The notes: generated by a model from the sequence alone, not told the origin. Numbered from the stretch's first letter, positions 16,460 through 26,085 are shown. The stretch: DNA of 64,000 nucleotides from Lapidilactobacillus gannanensis (GCF_003946675.1 NZ_RHOT01000003.1:38355-102354); one strand, 5' to 3'. Made by a program: numbers and translations.

Positions 16460-16478
16460 TGACGACTAAATCATTTGG

Positions 16479-17843
16479 TTAATCAACGCCAATTTCGTTG
16501 CGCACAACATCAGCAATTTGATCAACATATTTATCAACTAATTCTTGAGTTGGTGCTTCGGCCATGACTCGTAATAATGATTGGGTGCCACTAGGGCGAA
16601 CCAAAACCCGACCATCCCCATTCATTTCTTTTTCGACAGTGTCAATAATTGAAACAATTGCGGGATGCGCTTGCCAGTTCTTCTTATCAGTGACTGGCAC
16701 ATTGACTAACCGTTGTGGGTAAGTCTGAACTGGCGCCGCTAATTCTGATAATTTCTTGCCGGTTTGTTTCATGATGTTTAGCAATTGAATCCCCGTTAAC
16801 ATCCCATCACCAGTATTATGAAAATCAAACAAAATAATATGACCAGATTGTTCGCCGCCTAAGTTATAACCATTAGCACGCATTTCCTCAACCACATAAC
16901 GGTCACCAACTTGAGTTTGAACAGACTTTAGGCCGGCCTTTTCGATGGCTTTGTACAAACCGATATTACTCATGACAGTCGTGACAATCGTGTCATTCTT
17001 GAGACGACCGCGTTCAGCAAAGAACGTCCCTAGAATATACATAATTTTATCACCATCGACAATTTGACCGTTCTCATCAACTGCGATACAACGATCACCA
17101 TCACCGTCAAACGCTAGACCAAGGTCAGCGCCCTTTTCAACAACAGTTGCCGCTAATTTTTCTGGATGAGTTGAACCAACATGATCGTTAATGTTGATAC
17201 CATCTGGTGAAGTAGCGATTGTTGTGAAATCTGCATCGATATCGGCAAATAAACGATTAACTAAACCGCTAGTCGAACCATTGGCACCATCAACAACGAC
17301 TTTAATGTCCCCAAAATCTTCAGAAACTGTTTGTTCGATAAATTGTAAGTATTTCTGAGAAGCTTCGGGATAATCTTCAACTACACCTAATCCTTCTGCG
17401 GCTGGTCGAGGTAATTCGTCGTTAGTGGCGTCCAGATAAGCTTCAATTTCTTCTTCTTCGCTATCCAGTAGTTTGTAACCATCAGACCCAAAGAACTTAA
17501 TCCCATTATCGGCAGCTGGATTATGCGATGCTGAAATCATGATACCAGCATCAGCACCTTGCGCGCGAACTAAGTAAGCCACTGCTGGTGTGGTAATGAC
17601 ACCAAGTTTTAACACTTCAATTCCTACTGAAAGTAGGCCGGAAATCAAGGCATATTCCAACATTTGTCCCGAAGCCCGCGTGTCGCGAGCAACGAGAACT
17701 CGTGGTGCTGGCCGATTGGCCTTGTCATCCGCATGTTGGGTTAAAACATAGCCACCTGCACGACCCAATTTAAATGCCAATTCTGGTGTTAATTCTTTAT
17801 TTGCAACACCACGAACACCATCCGTACCAAAATACTTCACCAT
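16479..17843 (-). CDS. glmM: Phosphoglucosamine mutase
   Basis: A 454-aa cytoplasmic enzyme converting glucosamine-6-phosphate to glucosamine-1-phosphate for UDP-GlcNAc synthesis. It starts [15 protein letters not shown]. The catalytic phospho-serine loop is [20 protein letters not shown] (about residue 100), the metal loop is DGDGDRC, the sugar loop is GGEQSGHII, and the phosphate-binding end is [15 protein letters not shown]. It is the last gene of the cdaA-cdaR-glmM operon. GlmM binds and inhibits CdaA in several Firmicutes, so the layout ties c-di-AMP level to wall precursor flow. Confidence 0.97.
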   Translation of the reverse strand: MVKYFGTDGVRGVANKELTPELAFKLGRAGGYVLTQHADDKANRPAPRVLVARDTRASGQMLEYALISGLLSVGIEVLKLGVITTPAVAYLVRAQGADAGIMISASHNPAADNGIKFFGSDGYKLLDSEEEEIEAYLDATNDELPRPAAEGLGVVEDYPEASQKYLQFIEQTVSEDFGDIKVVVDGANGSTSGLVNRLFADIDADFTTIATSPDGININDHVGSTHPEKLAATVVEKGADLGLAFDGDGDRCIAVDENGQIVDGDKIMYILGTFFAERGRLKNDTIVTTVMSNIGLYKAIEKAGLKSVQTQVGDRYVVEEMRANGYNLGGEQSGHIILFDFHNTGDGMLTGIQLLNIMKQTGKKLSELAAPVQTYPQRLVNVPVTDKKNWQAHPAIVSIIDTVEKEMNGDGRVLVRPSGTQSLLRVMAEAPTQELVDKYVDQIADVVRNEIGVD

Positions 17844-17944
17844 AATTATTTTCTCCTATCTCACTTTAATTCAGTTATTAATCGAATTTAGATTGATTTT
17901 GTTTAATTGTCATCTGCATCATCAGTGGTCGCAGTCGTAGTATC

Positions 17945-19021
17945 TCAGTGCGAAGTACTGTTAGTGTTTGACGAGGCACCCGACGAACTAGAACTACTAC
18001 TTGAACTGGAACTGGAACTACTACTACTACTACTATTCGTGTTAGTATCATCATCGTCATTATCTTGACTAACCGTAATATTAACTGAAACAGCAGTTGG
18101 ATCAACTGCAATCACACCGTCTGACTTAGGAATCGTAATCGTCTTTTGAGTGGTGCTAGTTAAGCCGTTTACATTGACTGGGACAGTTAACGTACTTGAT
18201 AAGTTATTCAAAACAGATTGTGGTGCTGAAACATTCACTTCAGTCACTGAACTTGAAAACGAATAAGTTCTGCCCGAAACACCGGTGCCACTTTGTCTAA
18301 AGACAACATTCATTTTTTTACTTGGTAAATAAATCGGTAATTTGACGTGAGCAGTTTGCGGCGTCAAAAGTACATCTACAGTTTTACCATCTTTATCTAA
18401 TGCTTGCAAAAGAACTTCCTGTTGGTAAGTCGCGTTCGCATTTGCACTCAAATCTAATTGTGCGACCACTTGTTTAACTTGGGCCACCTCAGTCTTAGCA
18501 CCAGAAACATGAACTGTTTCTGGACTGATTTCTGGCGTACCAACAAGATAGCCATCCGCAATTCGATTGCTATTATATTTTGTTTGAATTGGGAAAGTTC
18601 GATCGGAACGAGTTTGAATTTTAACTTTTGTTGTATCGGGTTTAATTGAATACTTCAACGATTTATTCAAGCCAGAAACTTTAACCTTGACAGTATGCGT
18701 ACCAGTCTTCAAATCTCGTAAATCAATATAAACTCGGAAATTATTGGTATTTTTAGCTGCTGCCACTAAAGACTTAGCACCTTCAATAGTGATATCAACT
18801 TTTTCAGGATAACCAGTTACAAAGTATTTATCAGTATCCACTTCAACTTGTAACGATTCTTTCAACGTGATTTTTGTGTCTGCGGCTGCGGTTTGTTCCT
18901 GATTCATATTGTTAGAAATGGTTGAGCCTAAGCTATTATTCTGCACATAAATAAACAATAAAACTGCCAATCCTAAGGCAATCACCCGATATACCCATGG
19001 TCGATCAAAGAAATCTTTCAT
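17945..19021 (-). CDS. cdaR: CdaR (YbbR-domain) regulator of diadenylate cyclase
   Basis: A 358-aa membrane-anchored extracytoplasmic protein. One N-terminal helix (VYRVIALGLAVLLFIYV) is followed by about three YbbR repeats. It binds CdaA and tunes its activity. The C-terminus is unusual: an acidic DDDD stretch, then about 18 consecutive serines encoded by AGT/TCN triplets, then GASSNTNSTSH. The serine tract includes six identical AGT codons in a row and may vary in length between strains. The start overlaps the cdaA stop (ATGA), so the genes are translationally coupled. A 101-bp gap separates it from glmM. Confidence 0.93.
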   Translation of the reverse strand: MKDFFDRPWVYRVIALGLAVLLFIYVQNNSLGSTISNNMNQEQTAAADTKITLKESLQVEVDTDKYFVTGYPEKVDITIEGAKSLVAAAKNTNNFRVYIDLRDLKTGTHTVKVKVSGLNKSLKYSIKPDTTKVKIQTRSDRTFPIQTKYNSNRIADGYLVGTPEISPETVHVSGAKTEVAQVKQVVAQLDLSANANATYQQEVLLQALDKDGKTVDVLLTPQTAHVKLPIYLPSKKMNVVFRQSGTGVSGRTYSFSSSVTEVNVSAPQSVLNNLSSTLTVPVNVNGLTSTTQKTITIPKSDGVIAVDPTAVSVNITVSQDNDDDDTNTNSSSSSSSSSSSSSSSSSSGASSNTNSTSH

Positions 19022-19860
19022 TTCTTGGCCCCTCCCTTCTTAGGTTTAAAGAAGTCGAGGACGTTTTGCCACCAAGTATTTTCCTTTTCAGGACTATCTA
19101 ATTGCACGTGTAAGAATTTCAAATAATCTTCACGGCTTAAATCATGCATCAATTGACTATTCTTCGTGATCGTCACAGCCCCAGTTTCCTCAGAGACAAC
19201 TAAGGTCACCGCGTCAGTTACCTCACTGATCCCGACGGCGGCACGATGACGTGTGCCTAATTCTTTCGGGATCATATTACTTTCAGATAACGGTAAATAG
19301 GCCGCCGCAACAGCAATTTTATTGTCGCGAATAATCACGGCCCCATCATGTAACGGCGTATTGGGAATAAAAATATTGATCAACAATTCCCCAGATACAT
19401 CTGCATCTAACGGAATCCCGGTTTCAATATAATCTTCCAAGCCAGTCTGCATTTGAATCGTGATCAAAGCCCCAATCCGGCGCTTGGACATATATTGAAT
19501 GGCTTTATCTAGGCCATCAATTAAGTGATTCGTATCTTCCTTCGTCTTATGACTACCACCGAAAATATCATTACGCCCTAAGCGTTCCAAGGCGCGCCGA
19601 ATCTCGGGCTGGAAAATAATAACCAAGACGACAACCGCCCAATTGATCACCTGATCCATGATATAAGATACGGTATGCAAATTTAGATAATAACTAACTG
19701 CCTTAATTGCGACAATAATGATAATCCCATTAAAAAGCTGCACCGCTTTGGTACCCTTGAGCAGCATAATCATTTTATAAATAAAAAACCAAACCGCAAG
19801 GATATCGATCAGATTCATCAAATTCTGCCACGTAAAAATCTGACTCCAATCTATACTCAT
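19018..19860 (-). CDS. cdaA: CdaA diadenylate cyclase
   Basis: A 280-aa membrane enzyme that condenses two ATP to c-di-AMP, a signal controlling potassium and osmolyte transport. Three N-terminal helices (residues about 12-80) precede the DAC domain with its catalytic DGA (PLHDGAVIIRD) and RHR (GTRHRAAVGISE) motifs. The frame is open to 20028, but ATG 19860 has a strong AAGGAGG site and matches the family start. It is the first gene of the operon, with promoter at 19889-19917. Confidence 0.96.
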   Translation of the reverse strand: MSIDWSQIFTWQNLMNLIDILAVWFFIYKMIMLLKGTKAVQLFNGIIIIVAIKAVSYYLNLHTVSYIMDQVINWAVVVLVIIFQPEIRRALERLGRNDIFGGSHKTKEDTNHLIDGLDKAIQYMSKRRIGALITIQMQTGLEDYIETGIPLDADVSGELLINIFIPNTPLHDGAVIIRDNKIAVAAAYLPLSESNMIPKELGTRHRAAVGISEVTDAVTLVVSEETGAVTITKNSQLMHDLSREDYLKFLHVQLDSPEKENTWWQNVLDFFKPKKGGAKK

Positions 19861-19888
19861 GATCAGCCTCCTTACATTAAGATAATTC

Positions 19889-19917
19889 ATTATACCATAG
19901 CTACTTCTGATTGATAA
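19889..19917 (-). promoter_or_regulatory. Promoter of cdaA-cdaR-glmM
   Basis: -35 TTATCA (19912-19917), 17-bp spacer, consensus -10 TATAAT (19889-19894) on the minus strand, about 25 bp before the start codon. Confidence 0.65.
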
Positions 19918-19970
19918 AAAGTTGCTAAAATCCAGAATAGTGTGTCGTTCCAAAAATAGTGAAAATGATT

Positions 19971-20260
19971 GTAAAACAGAATTGGTTCTGACTGCATTAC
20001 AGGCTTTCTGGTTGCAGAACACTGACAACCACGCCCGCCATGCCGTCTGGAGTTGAGATAGTACATCTTACTCTTGTTAGTGTTTAAGGCAGTGATAGTG
20101 GGATTGGTTAACGCAATTCAATCAGTAATAATAGTTAAACAGTAGCAAAAAAACAGTGTGACATCTCTATTCTCAAGAGAGATTATCACACCGTTGCTGT
20201 GTCATCACAATCTGGTCTAGCTAAATAGTGGTGAGCAATTTTATTTGTTTAATCCAGGCG
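19971..20260 (+). repeat. Family B repeat, single shortened arm plus centre (B1)
   Basis: GTAAAACAGAATTGGTTCTGACTGCATTACAGGCTTTCTGGTTG matches the start of B2 and B3. About 90 bp of the arm interior is then missing and the copy resumes at CTGACAACCACGCCC. The centre continues with a hairpin at 20156-20191 and CTAAATAGTGGTGAGCAA, also present in B3. There is no second arm. It fills most of the 480-bp gap between cdaA and potD. Confidence 0.7.
20156..20191 (+). other. Family B central hairpin (B1 version)
   Basis: GTGTGA pairs with TCACAC and ATCTCT with AGAGAGAT. The B3 copy has GTTTGA/TCAAAC and TTCTGG/CCAGAA at the same places, so the pairing is kept while the bases change. Confidence 0.6.
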
Positions 20261-20340
20261 AGAGACCAGCGATTTTTGACTAAGGAACAACTTAATCATT
20301 ATCAAATTCACCTTTTCAATTCGGAAAAGTGCTGACACTT

Positions 20341-21417
20341 TTACTGGCGATACATCTTGAACTTCAAGAACAAATCGTTATATTCTTCGACTTTACGGGC
20401 GCCTAAATCTTGATAGACTTGTAAATGCTTAATCGTACTTAACGGTGGATAGAATTGCCGATCCTGCCGTACTTTTGCTGGCAAGTATGCGAGTGCTTGC
20501 TTGTTAGGTGTCGCATAGCCAACATATTCAGCATTTTGCGCCGCATTATGCGGATCCAACATGAAGTTGATAAAAGCATAGGCTGCCTTTTTATGCTTAG
20601 CAGTTTTGGGAATGACCATATTATCATACCAAGCATTACTACCTTCACTAGGCACCACATAATGTAAATGACTATTCTGGGCCAACATCTCACTGGCTTC
20701 ACCAGACCAAGTTACCGCTAATGGGGCCTCTTCCTGAATCATATAAGTTTTAATTTCATCAGCAACAATTGCTTTGACATTCCCACTAAGTTGATTTAGT
20801 TGTTGCTGTGCGGCAATCAGCGTTTGACTATTAGTTGTATTCATTGATTGGCCTTGTTCGACCAATGCCATGCCCATAATATCTCGCGCTGAATCAACCA
20901 ACATCAATTGATTACGCCATTTAGGTTGCCATAAGTCTGACCAATGTTGCATCTCATCAGCCTTAACAAACTTATCATTATAGATAATGCCTAAGGTTCC
21001 CCAGAAGTAAGGCACAGAATAACGATTGCCACGATCAAAACTTTGATTAAGAAAATGCTGATCTAAATAGTGATAATTTGTCAGTTGCCGATGATCAATT
21101 GGCAATAATAAATGTGTTTTTTTCATCTTTTCAATCATATAATCACTAGGAATCGTTAAATCGTAGGCGGTACCACCTTGTTTAATTTTAGTAAACATGG
21201 CCTCATTGCTGTCAAAAGTTTCATACTGTACGTGGTACCCAGTTTCCTGTTCAAATTTTTTAATTAGCGCGGGGTCAATGTAATCGCCCCAATTATACAA
21301 ACTCAAAGTGTTAGCAGCACTAGTTACGCCTGACTGGCGCGACAGTTGTTGACTCCCCAAGAAAAGTAACCCACAAAAGGCTAAAATCGCCGCAATTAAG
21401 ACAGACATTTTTTTCAT
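20341..21417 (-). CDS. potD: Spermidine/putrescine-binding protein PotD
   Basis: A 358-aa extracytoplasmic solute-binding protein that captures polyamines for PotABC. The N-terminal helix (SVLIAAILAFCGLLFLGS) includes a Cys but not a standard lipobox, so lipid anchoring is uncertain. The mature part has the PotD signatures LSLYNWGDYIDP, TIPSDYMIEKMKK, YFWGTLGIIYND and VTWSGEASEM. It is the last gene of the pot operon and overlaps potC by 4 bp (ATGA). A short AAAAGTG/CACTTTT inverted repeat sits at its stop codon. Confidence 0.95.
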   Translation of the reverse strand: MKKMSVLIAAILAFCGLLFLGSQQLSRQSGVTSAANTLSLYNWGDYIDPALIKKFEQETGYHVQYETFDSNEAMFTKIKQGGTAYDLTIPSDYMIEKMKKTHLLLPIDHRQLTNYHYLDQHFLNQSFDRGNRYSVPYFWGTLGIIYNDKFVKADEMQHWSDLWQPKWRNQLMLVDSARDIMGMALVEQGQSMNTTNSQTLIAAQQQLNQLSGNVKAIVADEIKTYMIQEEAPLAVTWSGEASEMLAQNSHLHYVVPSEGSNAWYDNMVIPKTAKHKKAAYAFINFMLDPHNAAQNAEYVGYATPNKQALAYLPAKVRQDRQFYPPLSTIKHLQVYQDLGARKVEEYNDLFLKFKMYRQ

Positions 21418-22244
21418 AGTAAGGTCACCTCGTTCTTAGCATGACGACGTTGCTTTTGACGGCGCGAATGAGAATACTGATTCACGAAGTAGTAACCCAC
21501 AACTAACAGTAACGAGAATAAGAACATGACTGCTGATAGCGCATTGATTTCTAGGCTGATACCTTGACGCGCCCGGGAATAAATTTCTACTGATAAAGTC
21601 GTAAAGCCATTGCCAGTTACAAAAAAAGTGACGGCGAAATCATCTAATGAATAGGTAAAAGCCATAAAAAAGCCGGAGAAAATACCCGGCGTAATATAAG
21701 GCACAATTACCCGCGAGAAAGTTTGCCAATTCGTTGCCCCTAAATCCTGGGCAGCGTTCAATAAGGCTGGATCTAACTCATTCACTTTAGGCAGCACCAA
21801 CAACACCACAATCGGAATTGAAAAAGCAATGTGGCTTAATAGCACTGAGCCAAAACCCAAGCCAATGCCTAAAGCCGAGAATAAAATCAAAAAACTAGCC
21901 CCGATAATCACATCAGGTGAAACCATTAAAACATTATTCAATGTCAACAAGGCCGACTTAGTCCGCTGGCTTTTGCGACCAGCAATTCCTAAGGCACCAA
22001 AAGTCCCAATCATAGTCGCAAATAACGATGACAAAATGGCAATCAAGAAAGTGTCTAAGACAATCACTAACATCCGCTTATCTGAAAACAACTCCTGATA
22101 GTGAGCCCAAGTAAAACCAGTGAAGTGATTCATATTGCCACCTTGATTAAAGGAATAGAAAATCAAGTAAAAAATGGGAATGTATAAAATAATGAACACT
22201 AACACTAAATAAACCGAACTAAATTTAATTTTCTTCATCGTCAT
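21414..22244 (-). CDS. potC: Polyamine ABC permease PotC
   Basis: A 276-aa inner permease subunit with six helices and the EAA loop LNAAQDLGATNWQTFSRVIVPYITPGIFSG that contacts the ATPase. The basic C-terminal tail (HSRRQKQRRHAKNE) is cytoplasmic. Its start lies within the end of potB (20-bp overlap). GGGAGC precedes the ATG; a second in-frame ATG two codons later is equally possible. Confidence 0.94.
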   Translation of the reverse strand: MTMKKIKFSSVYLVLVFIILYIPIFYLIFYSFNQGGNMNHFTGFTWAHYQELFSDKRMLVIVLDTFLIAILSSLFATMIGTFGALGIAGRKSQRTKSALLTLNNVLMVSPDVIIGASFLILFSALGIGLGFGSVLLSHIAFSIPIVVLLVLPKVNELDPALLNAAQDLGATNWQTFSRVIVPYITPGIFSGFFMAFTYSLDDFAVTFFVTGNGFTTLSVEIYSRARQGISLEINALSAVMFLFSLLLVVGYYFVNQYSHSRRQKQRRHAKNEVTLL

Positions 22245-23052
22245 TCAGCTCCCGTCTTTTCTTTCGGCGATCATTGGTTAAGGCCATAATAATAAACATC
22301 ATCACAATTAGAACAACCCCAATTGTCGAACCCATTCCCCAGTTCATCGTTGTCATAAAGTGTTCTTCAATCGCGGTCCCTAAAGTAATGACCCGATTAC
22401 CACCAATCAGTCGCGTCAACATAAAGAGTGATAATGATGGAATAAAGACCGCTTGAACACCAGCTTTGACCCCACTAATTGTCAATGGAAAAATAACCCG
22501 CCGAAACGTCTGCCAATTCGTTGCTCCTAAATCACGGCTTGCATTGATCAAGGCTGGATTTAACTCCACAATGGCATTATAGATTGGCAAAATCATGAAC
22601 GGAATTTCAATATACGTGGCCACCAACAGAAAACTACCATCAGAAAATAGCAGTTGCTGTGGACCAATGCCAACAAAAGTTAAGAAACTGTTCACTGAAC
22701 CAGTTCGACTTAACAAGCCGATAAACGCATACGCCTTCAGCAATAAGTTAATCCAAGTTGGTAAAATGATTAGCAATAGCCATAATTGCTGATGCTTCAA
22801 CTTACTTAAAAAATAAGCTGCCGGATAACTGATCAGCAAGGTAATCACGGTGATCAAAAAGGCATACCATAGCGAATTAAGTGACATATGTAGATAAGTA
22901 CTTGAGGTACCATAGGTCACATAATTTTGGAAAGTAAACTGATGCTGATTATTGGTTAAGGATTGATATAAAATCAGCAATAACGGCGCGACAACAAACA
23001 GACCAATCCAAATAAAATAAGGAATCATAAAAAAGCGTTTTGTTTGTTTCAT
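22225..23052 (-). CDS. potB: Polyamine ABC permease PotB
   Basis: A 275-aa six-helix permease partner of PotC. The EAA loop reads INASRDLGATNWQTFRRVIFPLTISGVKAG. It ends in a basic/acidic tail RRKKRRELNDDEEN. Start MKQTKRFFMIPYFIWIGLFVV is typical. It follows potA after 6 bp and overlaps potC, part of the tightly coupled potABCD unit. Confidence 0.94.
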   Translation of the reverse strand: MKQTKRFFMIPYFIWIGLFVVAPLLLILYQSLTNNQHQFTFQNYVTYGTSSTYLHMSLNSLWYAFLITVITLLISYPAAYFLSKLKHQQLWLLLIILPTWINLLLKAYAFIGLLSRTGSVNSFLTFVGIGPQQLLFSDGSFLLVATYIEIPFMILPIYNAIVELNPALINASRDLGATNWQTFRRVIFPLTISGVKAGVQAVFIPSLSLFMLTRLIGGNRVITLGTAIEEHFMTTMNWGMGSTIGVVLIVMMFIIMALTNDRRKKRRELNDDEEN

Positions 23053-23058
23053 GCTGCT

Positions 23059-24150
23059 TTAGTCCTCCTCATATTGTTCCAAGCGTGCATCAAAGTCGGC
23101 TTCTTTCTCACCGAAACGCATAACATGAATATCCTCTGGCTCGAAAGTCAAACCGATATGCTTACCGCCACGAACTGGATTAGTCGAATGAATCAACCAT
23201 TCATTTCCATCATCATCGATCCCAATTATTTCAAAATGATCACCACGGAATAACTGCGTATCAACGGTCACAACTAATTTACCTTGTTCCGCCGTTGTCA
23301 CATCTAAATCTTCAGGACGCAAAACAACTTCAACTTTCTCATTAGGCTTCATCCCTGCGTCAGCACATTCAAATGTTTTGCCAACAAATTCAACTTGATA
23401 GTCAGCTTGCATTTTACCAGGCAAAATATTACTTTCACCAATAAAGTTAGCCACAAAATGATTGATCGGCTCATCATAAATATCAACGGGTGTGCCACTT
23501 TGCAAAATCTTCCCATCATTGACGACAAAAATTTCATCACTCATGGCTAAGGCTTCCTCTTGATCGTGGGTCACGAAAATAAACGTGATTTTCAACCGTT
23601 GCTGTAATTCTCGAAGTTCATATTGCATGTCTTGCCGTAATTTCATATCTAAAGCTGACAACGGTTCATCCAGCAATAACACTTTGGGCTCGTTAACAAT
23701 TGCCCGAGCAATCGCTACTCGCTGTTGTTGACCACCAGATATTTCACTGATTTCTCGATTAGCATAGCCTGGCAATTGCACTAACTTCAAAGCGTCGAGC
23801 ACTCTTTTTTTGATTTCTGCTTTGGGACGCTTTTGTAAATTCAGCCCAAAAGCCACATTGTCAAATACATCTAAGTGTGGGAATAAGGCATAATTTTGGA
23901 AAACCGTATTTACTTTTCGTTGATTGGCTGGTAAGTCATTGATTTTTTGACCCTCAAAAAGAATTGAACCAGTCGTCGCATTAGTAAAACCAGCAATCAA
24001 TCTTAAAATCGTCGTTTTGCCTGAACCAGAAGGACCTAAGAGAGAATAGAATTTACCAGGTTCAATCGTCATATTAATATTTGACAAGGCAGTAAAGCCA
24101 TCGTCATAAGTTTTCGTAATACCCCGTAATTCAATAATTGGTGCTGCCAT
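23059..24150 (-). CDS. potA: Polyamine ABC ATPase PotA
   Basis: A 363-aa ATPase energising polyamine import. Walker [10 protein letters not shown] (about residue 39), signature [14 protein letters not shown], Walker [13 protein letters not shown] and the switch His (FVTHDQEEA) are intact. Residues 240-350 form the TOBE regulatory domain ([27 protein letters not shown]). It begins 18 bp after the XRE regulator, so the regulator and transporter share one mRNA. GAGGGA precedes the ATG. Confidence 0.96.
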   Translation of the reverse strand: MAAPIIELRGITKTYDDGFTALSNINMTIEPGKFYSLLGPSGSGKTTILRLIAGFTNATTGSILFEGQKINDLPANQRKVNTVFQNYALFPHLDVFDNVAFGLNLQKRPKAEIKKRVLDALKLVQLPGYANREISEISGGQQQRVAIARAIVNEPKVLLLDEPLSALDMKLRQDMQYELRELQQRLKITFIFVTHDQEEALAMSDEIFVVNDGKILQSGTPVDIYDEPINHFVANFIGESNILPGKMQADYQVEFVGKTFECADAGMKPNEKVEVVLRPEDLDVTTAEQGKLVVTVDTQLFRGDHFEIIGIDDDGNEWLIHSTNPVRGGKHIGLTFEPEDIHVMRFGEKEADFDARLEQYEED

Positions 24151-24168
24151 TGTAATTCCCTCCTGAGA

Positions 24169-24711
24169 TTAAAGATATGATTCAGTCGCAACCAGCAATA
24201 AGGTAACTGGTTTTTGAAACGGATTCAGCAATTGATGGGGACTTTTAGCGGAGAAATAAAGCGATTCATGAACGCTAGCAGTCACTAATTCCTCTCCAAA
24301 AGCCAACCGAACTTTACCACGAACCACATAAGCAAAGGTTTCTGCTGGTGAAGGATCGAATGGTTTGAAACGACCACCTGGCGCAATGGTTAACAAAACC
24401 GGTTCCATTTCGCGCTCGTTGGAATCAGTGATCAGCCAAGTTAATTGATACCCTAACGCCTCATCTTCATGCGTCACCTGTTGCGCACCATTAAAAAGCA
24501 CTGGCGTCGTCGCAGTACCTTCTTGAAAAAACTCGGCTAACGAAACCCCGAGCACAGTTAAAATATCCTGTAACGTTTCTACAGTTGGTGAGGCCTGATC
24601 ATTTTCAAGTTGGGAAATGTACCCCTTAGTTAAATCCGTCCGCTCACCTAATTCTTCTTGCGTAAGATTTTTTAAAATTCGTAGGGCGCGTAATTTCTGA
24701 CCAAATACCAT
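24169..24711 (-). CDS. XRE-cupin transcriptional regulator of the pot operon
   Basis: A 180-aa regulator with an N-terminal HTH_3 domain (residues 5-60: KNLTQEELGERTDLTKGYISQLENDQASPTVETL) and a C-terminal cupin_2 domain (110-178: EPVLLTIAPGG; FAYVVRGKVRLAFGE). This two-domain type commonly precedes potABCD in lactobacilli and is thought to sense polyamine or a metabolite. It is the first gene of the operon. Direct repeats at 24742-24772 between promoter and gene are a likely binding site, which would make it self-regulating. Confidence 0.9.
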   Translation of the reverse strand: MVFGQKLRALRILKNLTQEELGERTDLTKGYISQLENDQASPTVETLQDILTVLGVSLAEFFQEGTATTPVLFNGAQQVTHEDEALGYQLTWLITDSNEREMEPVLLTIAPGGRFKPFDPSPAETFAYVVRGKVRLAFGEELVTASVHESLYFSAKSPHQLLNPFQKPVTLLLVATESYL

Positions 24712-24741
24712 AAGTTGCCTCTTTTCGATTCACATTCTTCA

Positions 24742-24772
24742 CTAAACAAAATGTTATCTAACAAAAAGTTTA
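24742..24772. promoter_or_regulatory. Direct repeats, candidate operator of the XRE-cupin regulator
   Basis: CTAAACAAAATGTTA (24742-24756) and CTAACAAAAAGTTTA (24758-24772) are repeated with a 16-bp period, just downstream of the operon promoter. A regulator bound here would block transcription start. No second copy is seen elsewhere in the window. Confidence 0.45.
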
Positions 24773-24786
24773 CTAAAACGACCCTA

Positions 24787-24815
24787 AGTATAACTTAAAT
24801 AACAGTCACTGCCAA
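24787..24815 (-). promoter_or_regulatory. Promoter of the xre-potABCD operon
   Basis: -35 TTGGCA (24810-24815), 17-bp spacer, -10 TATACT (24787-24792) on the minus strand, about 75 bp before the regulator start codon. Confidence 0.65.
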
Positions 24816-24902
24816 CAGTTTGCAACCAAGATTAAGTTACGTTTATGTATCAAAAAAAGTTCTAAAACTAATCGGTTAATAACCTCGCGGATCGACTAAA
24901 AC

Positions 24903-24931
24903 TAGCCAAGCTTATTTAGCGGCGTTATAAT
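24903..24931 (+). promoter_or_regulatory. Promoter of the YhdH-like gene
   Basis: Consensus -10 TATAAT (24926-24931) with a weak -35 TAGCCA (24903-24908) at 17 bp. The gene starts 77 bp downstream after AAGGAG. Confidence 0.5.
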
Positions 24932-25007
24932 GAACATTAATAAGTATTAGGGACTATTTTCCAGCAGATCTCATGAAGAAGAGTCGGCTGACTAACAAGG
25001 AGTAACT

Positions 25008-26021
25008 ATGCAAAAAAAAGCTTTAGTCGTCAATTTAATCGATGAACAACCACAAGCCCAAATTGAAAAAATTGAGTTGCCAAGTCTAAAACCAGATTGG
25101 GTGCGGGTACAAGTTGCCTACAGCGATATTAATTACAAAGATGCCCTCACACTCAAAGCTCATAGTGGGGTTATTCGTGATTATCCTCGAGTACCAGGGA
25201 TTGATTTTGCTGGTTGGGTAACCGCCTCCCACGATAGTGACTTTCAAATCGGTGATCAGGTCGTTGGTATTGGCCAACAAATCGGAATTCAAATTGATGG
25301 TGGCTATCAAGAAATTGTTGATGTGCCTGGCGAATTTCTCCATTTATTAAATGGCCAACGTACTTTACAAGACGCCGCCTTAATTGGCACAGCCGGTTTG
25401 ACCGCCGCAATTGGTCTGACTAAGGTCCTCGATACTGAAAGTATGGCTGATAAAAATGCCGCTATTTTAATTAGCGGCGTGACTGGTGGTGTTGGTGGTT
25501 GGCAATTAGCGCTGCTAGCACAGTTAGGTTATACGAATTTGACAGTAGTTACCCGGCAAACTGACTTGAAGCCACAATTATTACAGCGTGGTGCGCAACG
25601 CGTTTGTCTGCCAACAGAATTATTATTACCAACCCCAAAGCCATTGGCTAAACAAGCTTATCAAGTCGTTTTTGATAATGTCGGTGGTGACTTACTGACC
25701 AACCTGATTCCTCAAGTTAGTGCTAACGGTCATTTAGTGGTCAGTGGTAATGCTGGTGGCTTTAAATTAAATACGACGATTTTACCCTTTATCTTACGAG
25801 GGATTACTTTGCATGGTGTTGATTCTGTCGACTATCCCCAACGCGACCGCGAAGAAATTTGGCAATTATTTGAAACTGCCTTTTGGCCGACAGTTGAGCG
25901 TTTACCTAGCTATCAAGAAATTACTTTTGCTGAATTATTGCCAAACTTGGCCGCCTTCACTAAGGAAGCTCATTTTGGTCGAACTTTGGTTAAATTCCGC
26001 AGTCGCCGGCCTCGTTTCTAA
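25008..26021 (+). CDS. YhdH/YhfP-type NADPH-dependent oxidoreductase (MDR family)
   Basis: A 337-aa zinc-free medium-chain dehydrogenase/reductase of the quinone or acrylyl-CoA reductase type. The GroES-like domain has the signature YSDINYKDALTLKAHSGVIRDYPRVPGIDFAGWV. The nucleotide-binding loop is ISGVTGGVGGWQLALLAQLGY (about residues 156-176), and HFGRTLVKF closes the C-terminus. It is cytoplasmic, and its substrate is unknown in lactobacilli. It forms a single-gene unit with its own promoter and a terminator at 26043-26074. Confidence 0.88.
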   Translation: MQKKALVVNLIDEQPQAQIEKIELPSLKPDWVRVQVAYSDINYKDALTLKAHSGVIRDYPRVPGIDFAGWVTASHDSDFQIGDQVVGIGQQIGIQIDGGYQEIVDVPGEFLHLLNGQRTLQDAALIGTAGLTAAIGLTKVLDTESMADKNAAILISGVTGGVGGWQLALLAQLGYTNLTVVTRQTDLKPQLLQRGAQRVCLPTELLLPTPKPLAKQAYQVVFDNVGGDLLTNLIPQVSANGHLVVSGNAGGFKLNTTILPFILRGITLHGVDSVDYPQRDREEIWQLFETAFWPTVERLPSYQEITFAELLPNLAAFTKEAHFGRTLVKFRSRRPRF

Positions 26022-26042
26022 TCATTTAATCTCGGACCTAAC

Positions 26043-26074
26043 AAAAGTGCCGAAGCAATCACATTAGCGCTTTT
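26043..26074 (+). terminator. Probable terminator after the YhdH-like gene
   Basis: AAAAGTGC pairs with GCGCTTTT (one G-T pair) around a 16-base loop. The right arm ends in T residues. It may be a decayed family A central hairpin. Confidence 0.5.
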
Positions 26075-26085
26075 ATCAAAAATAA

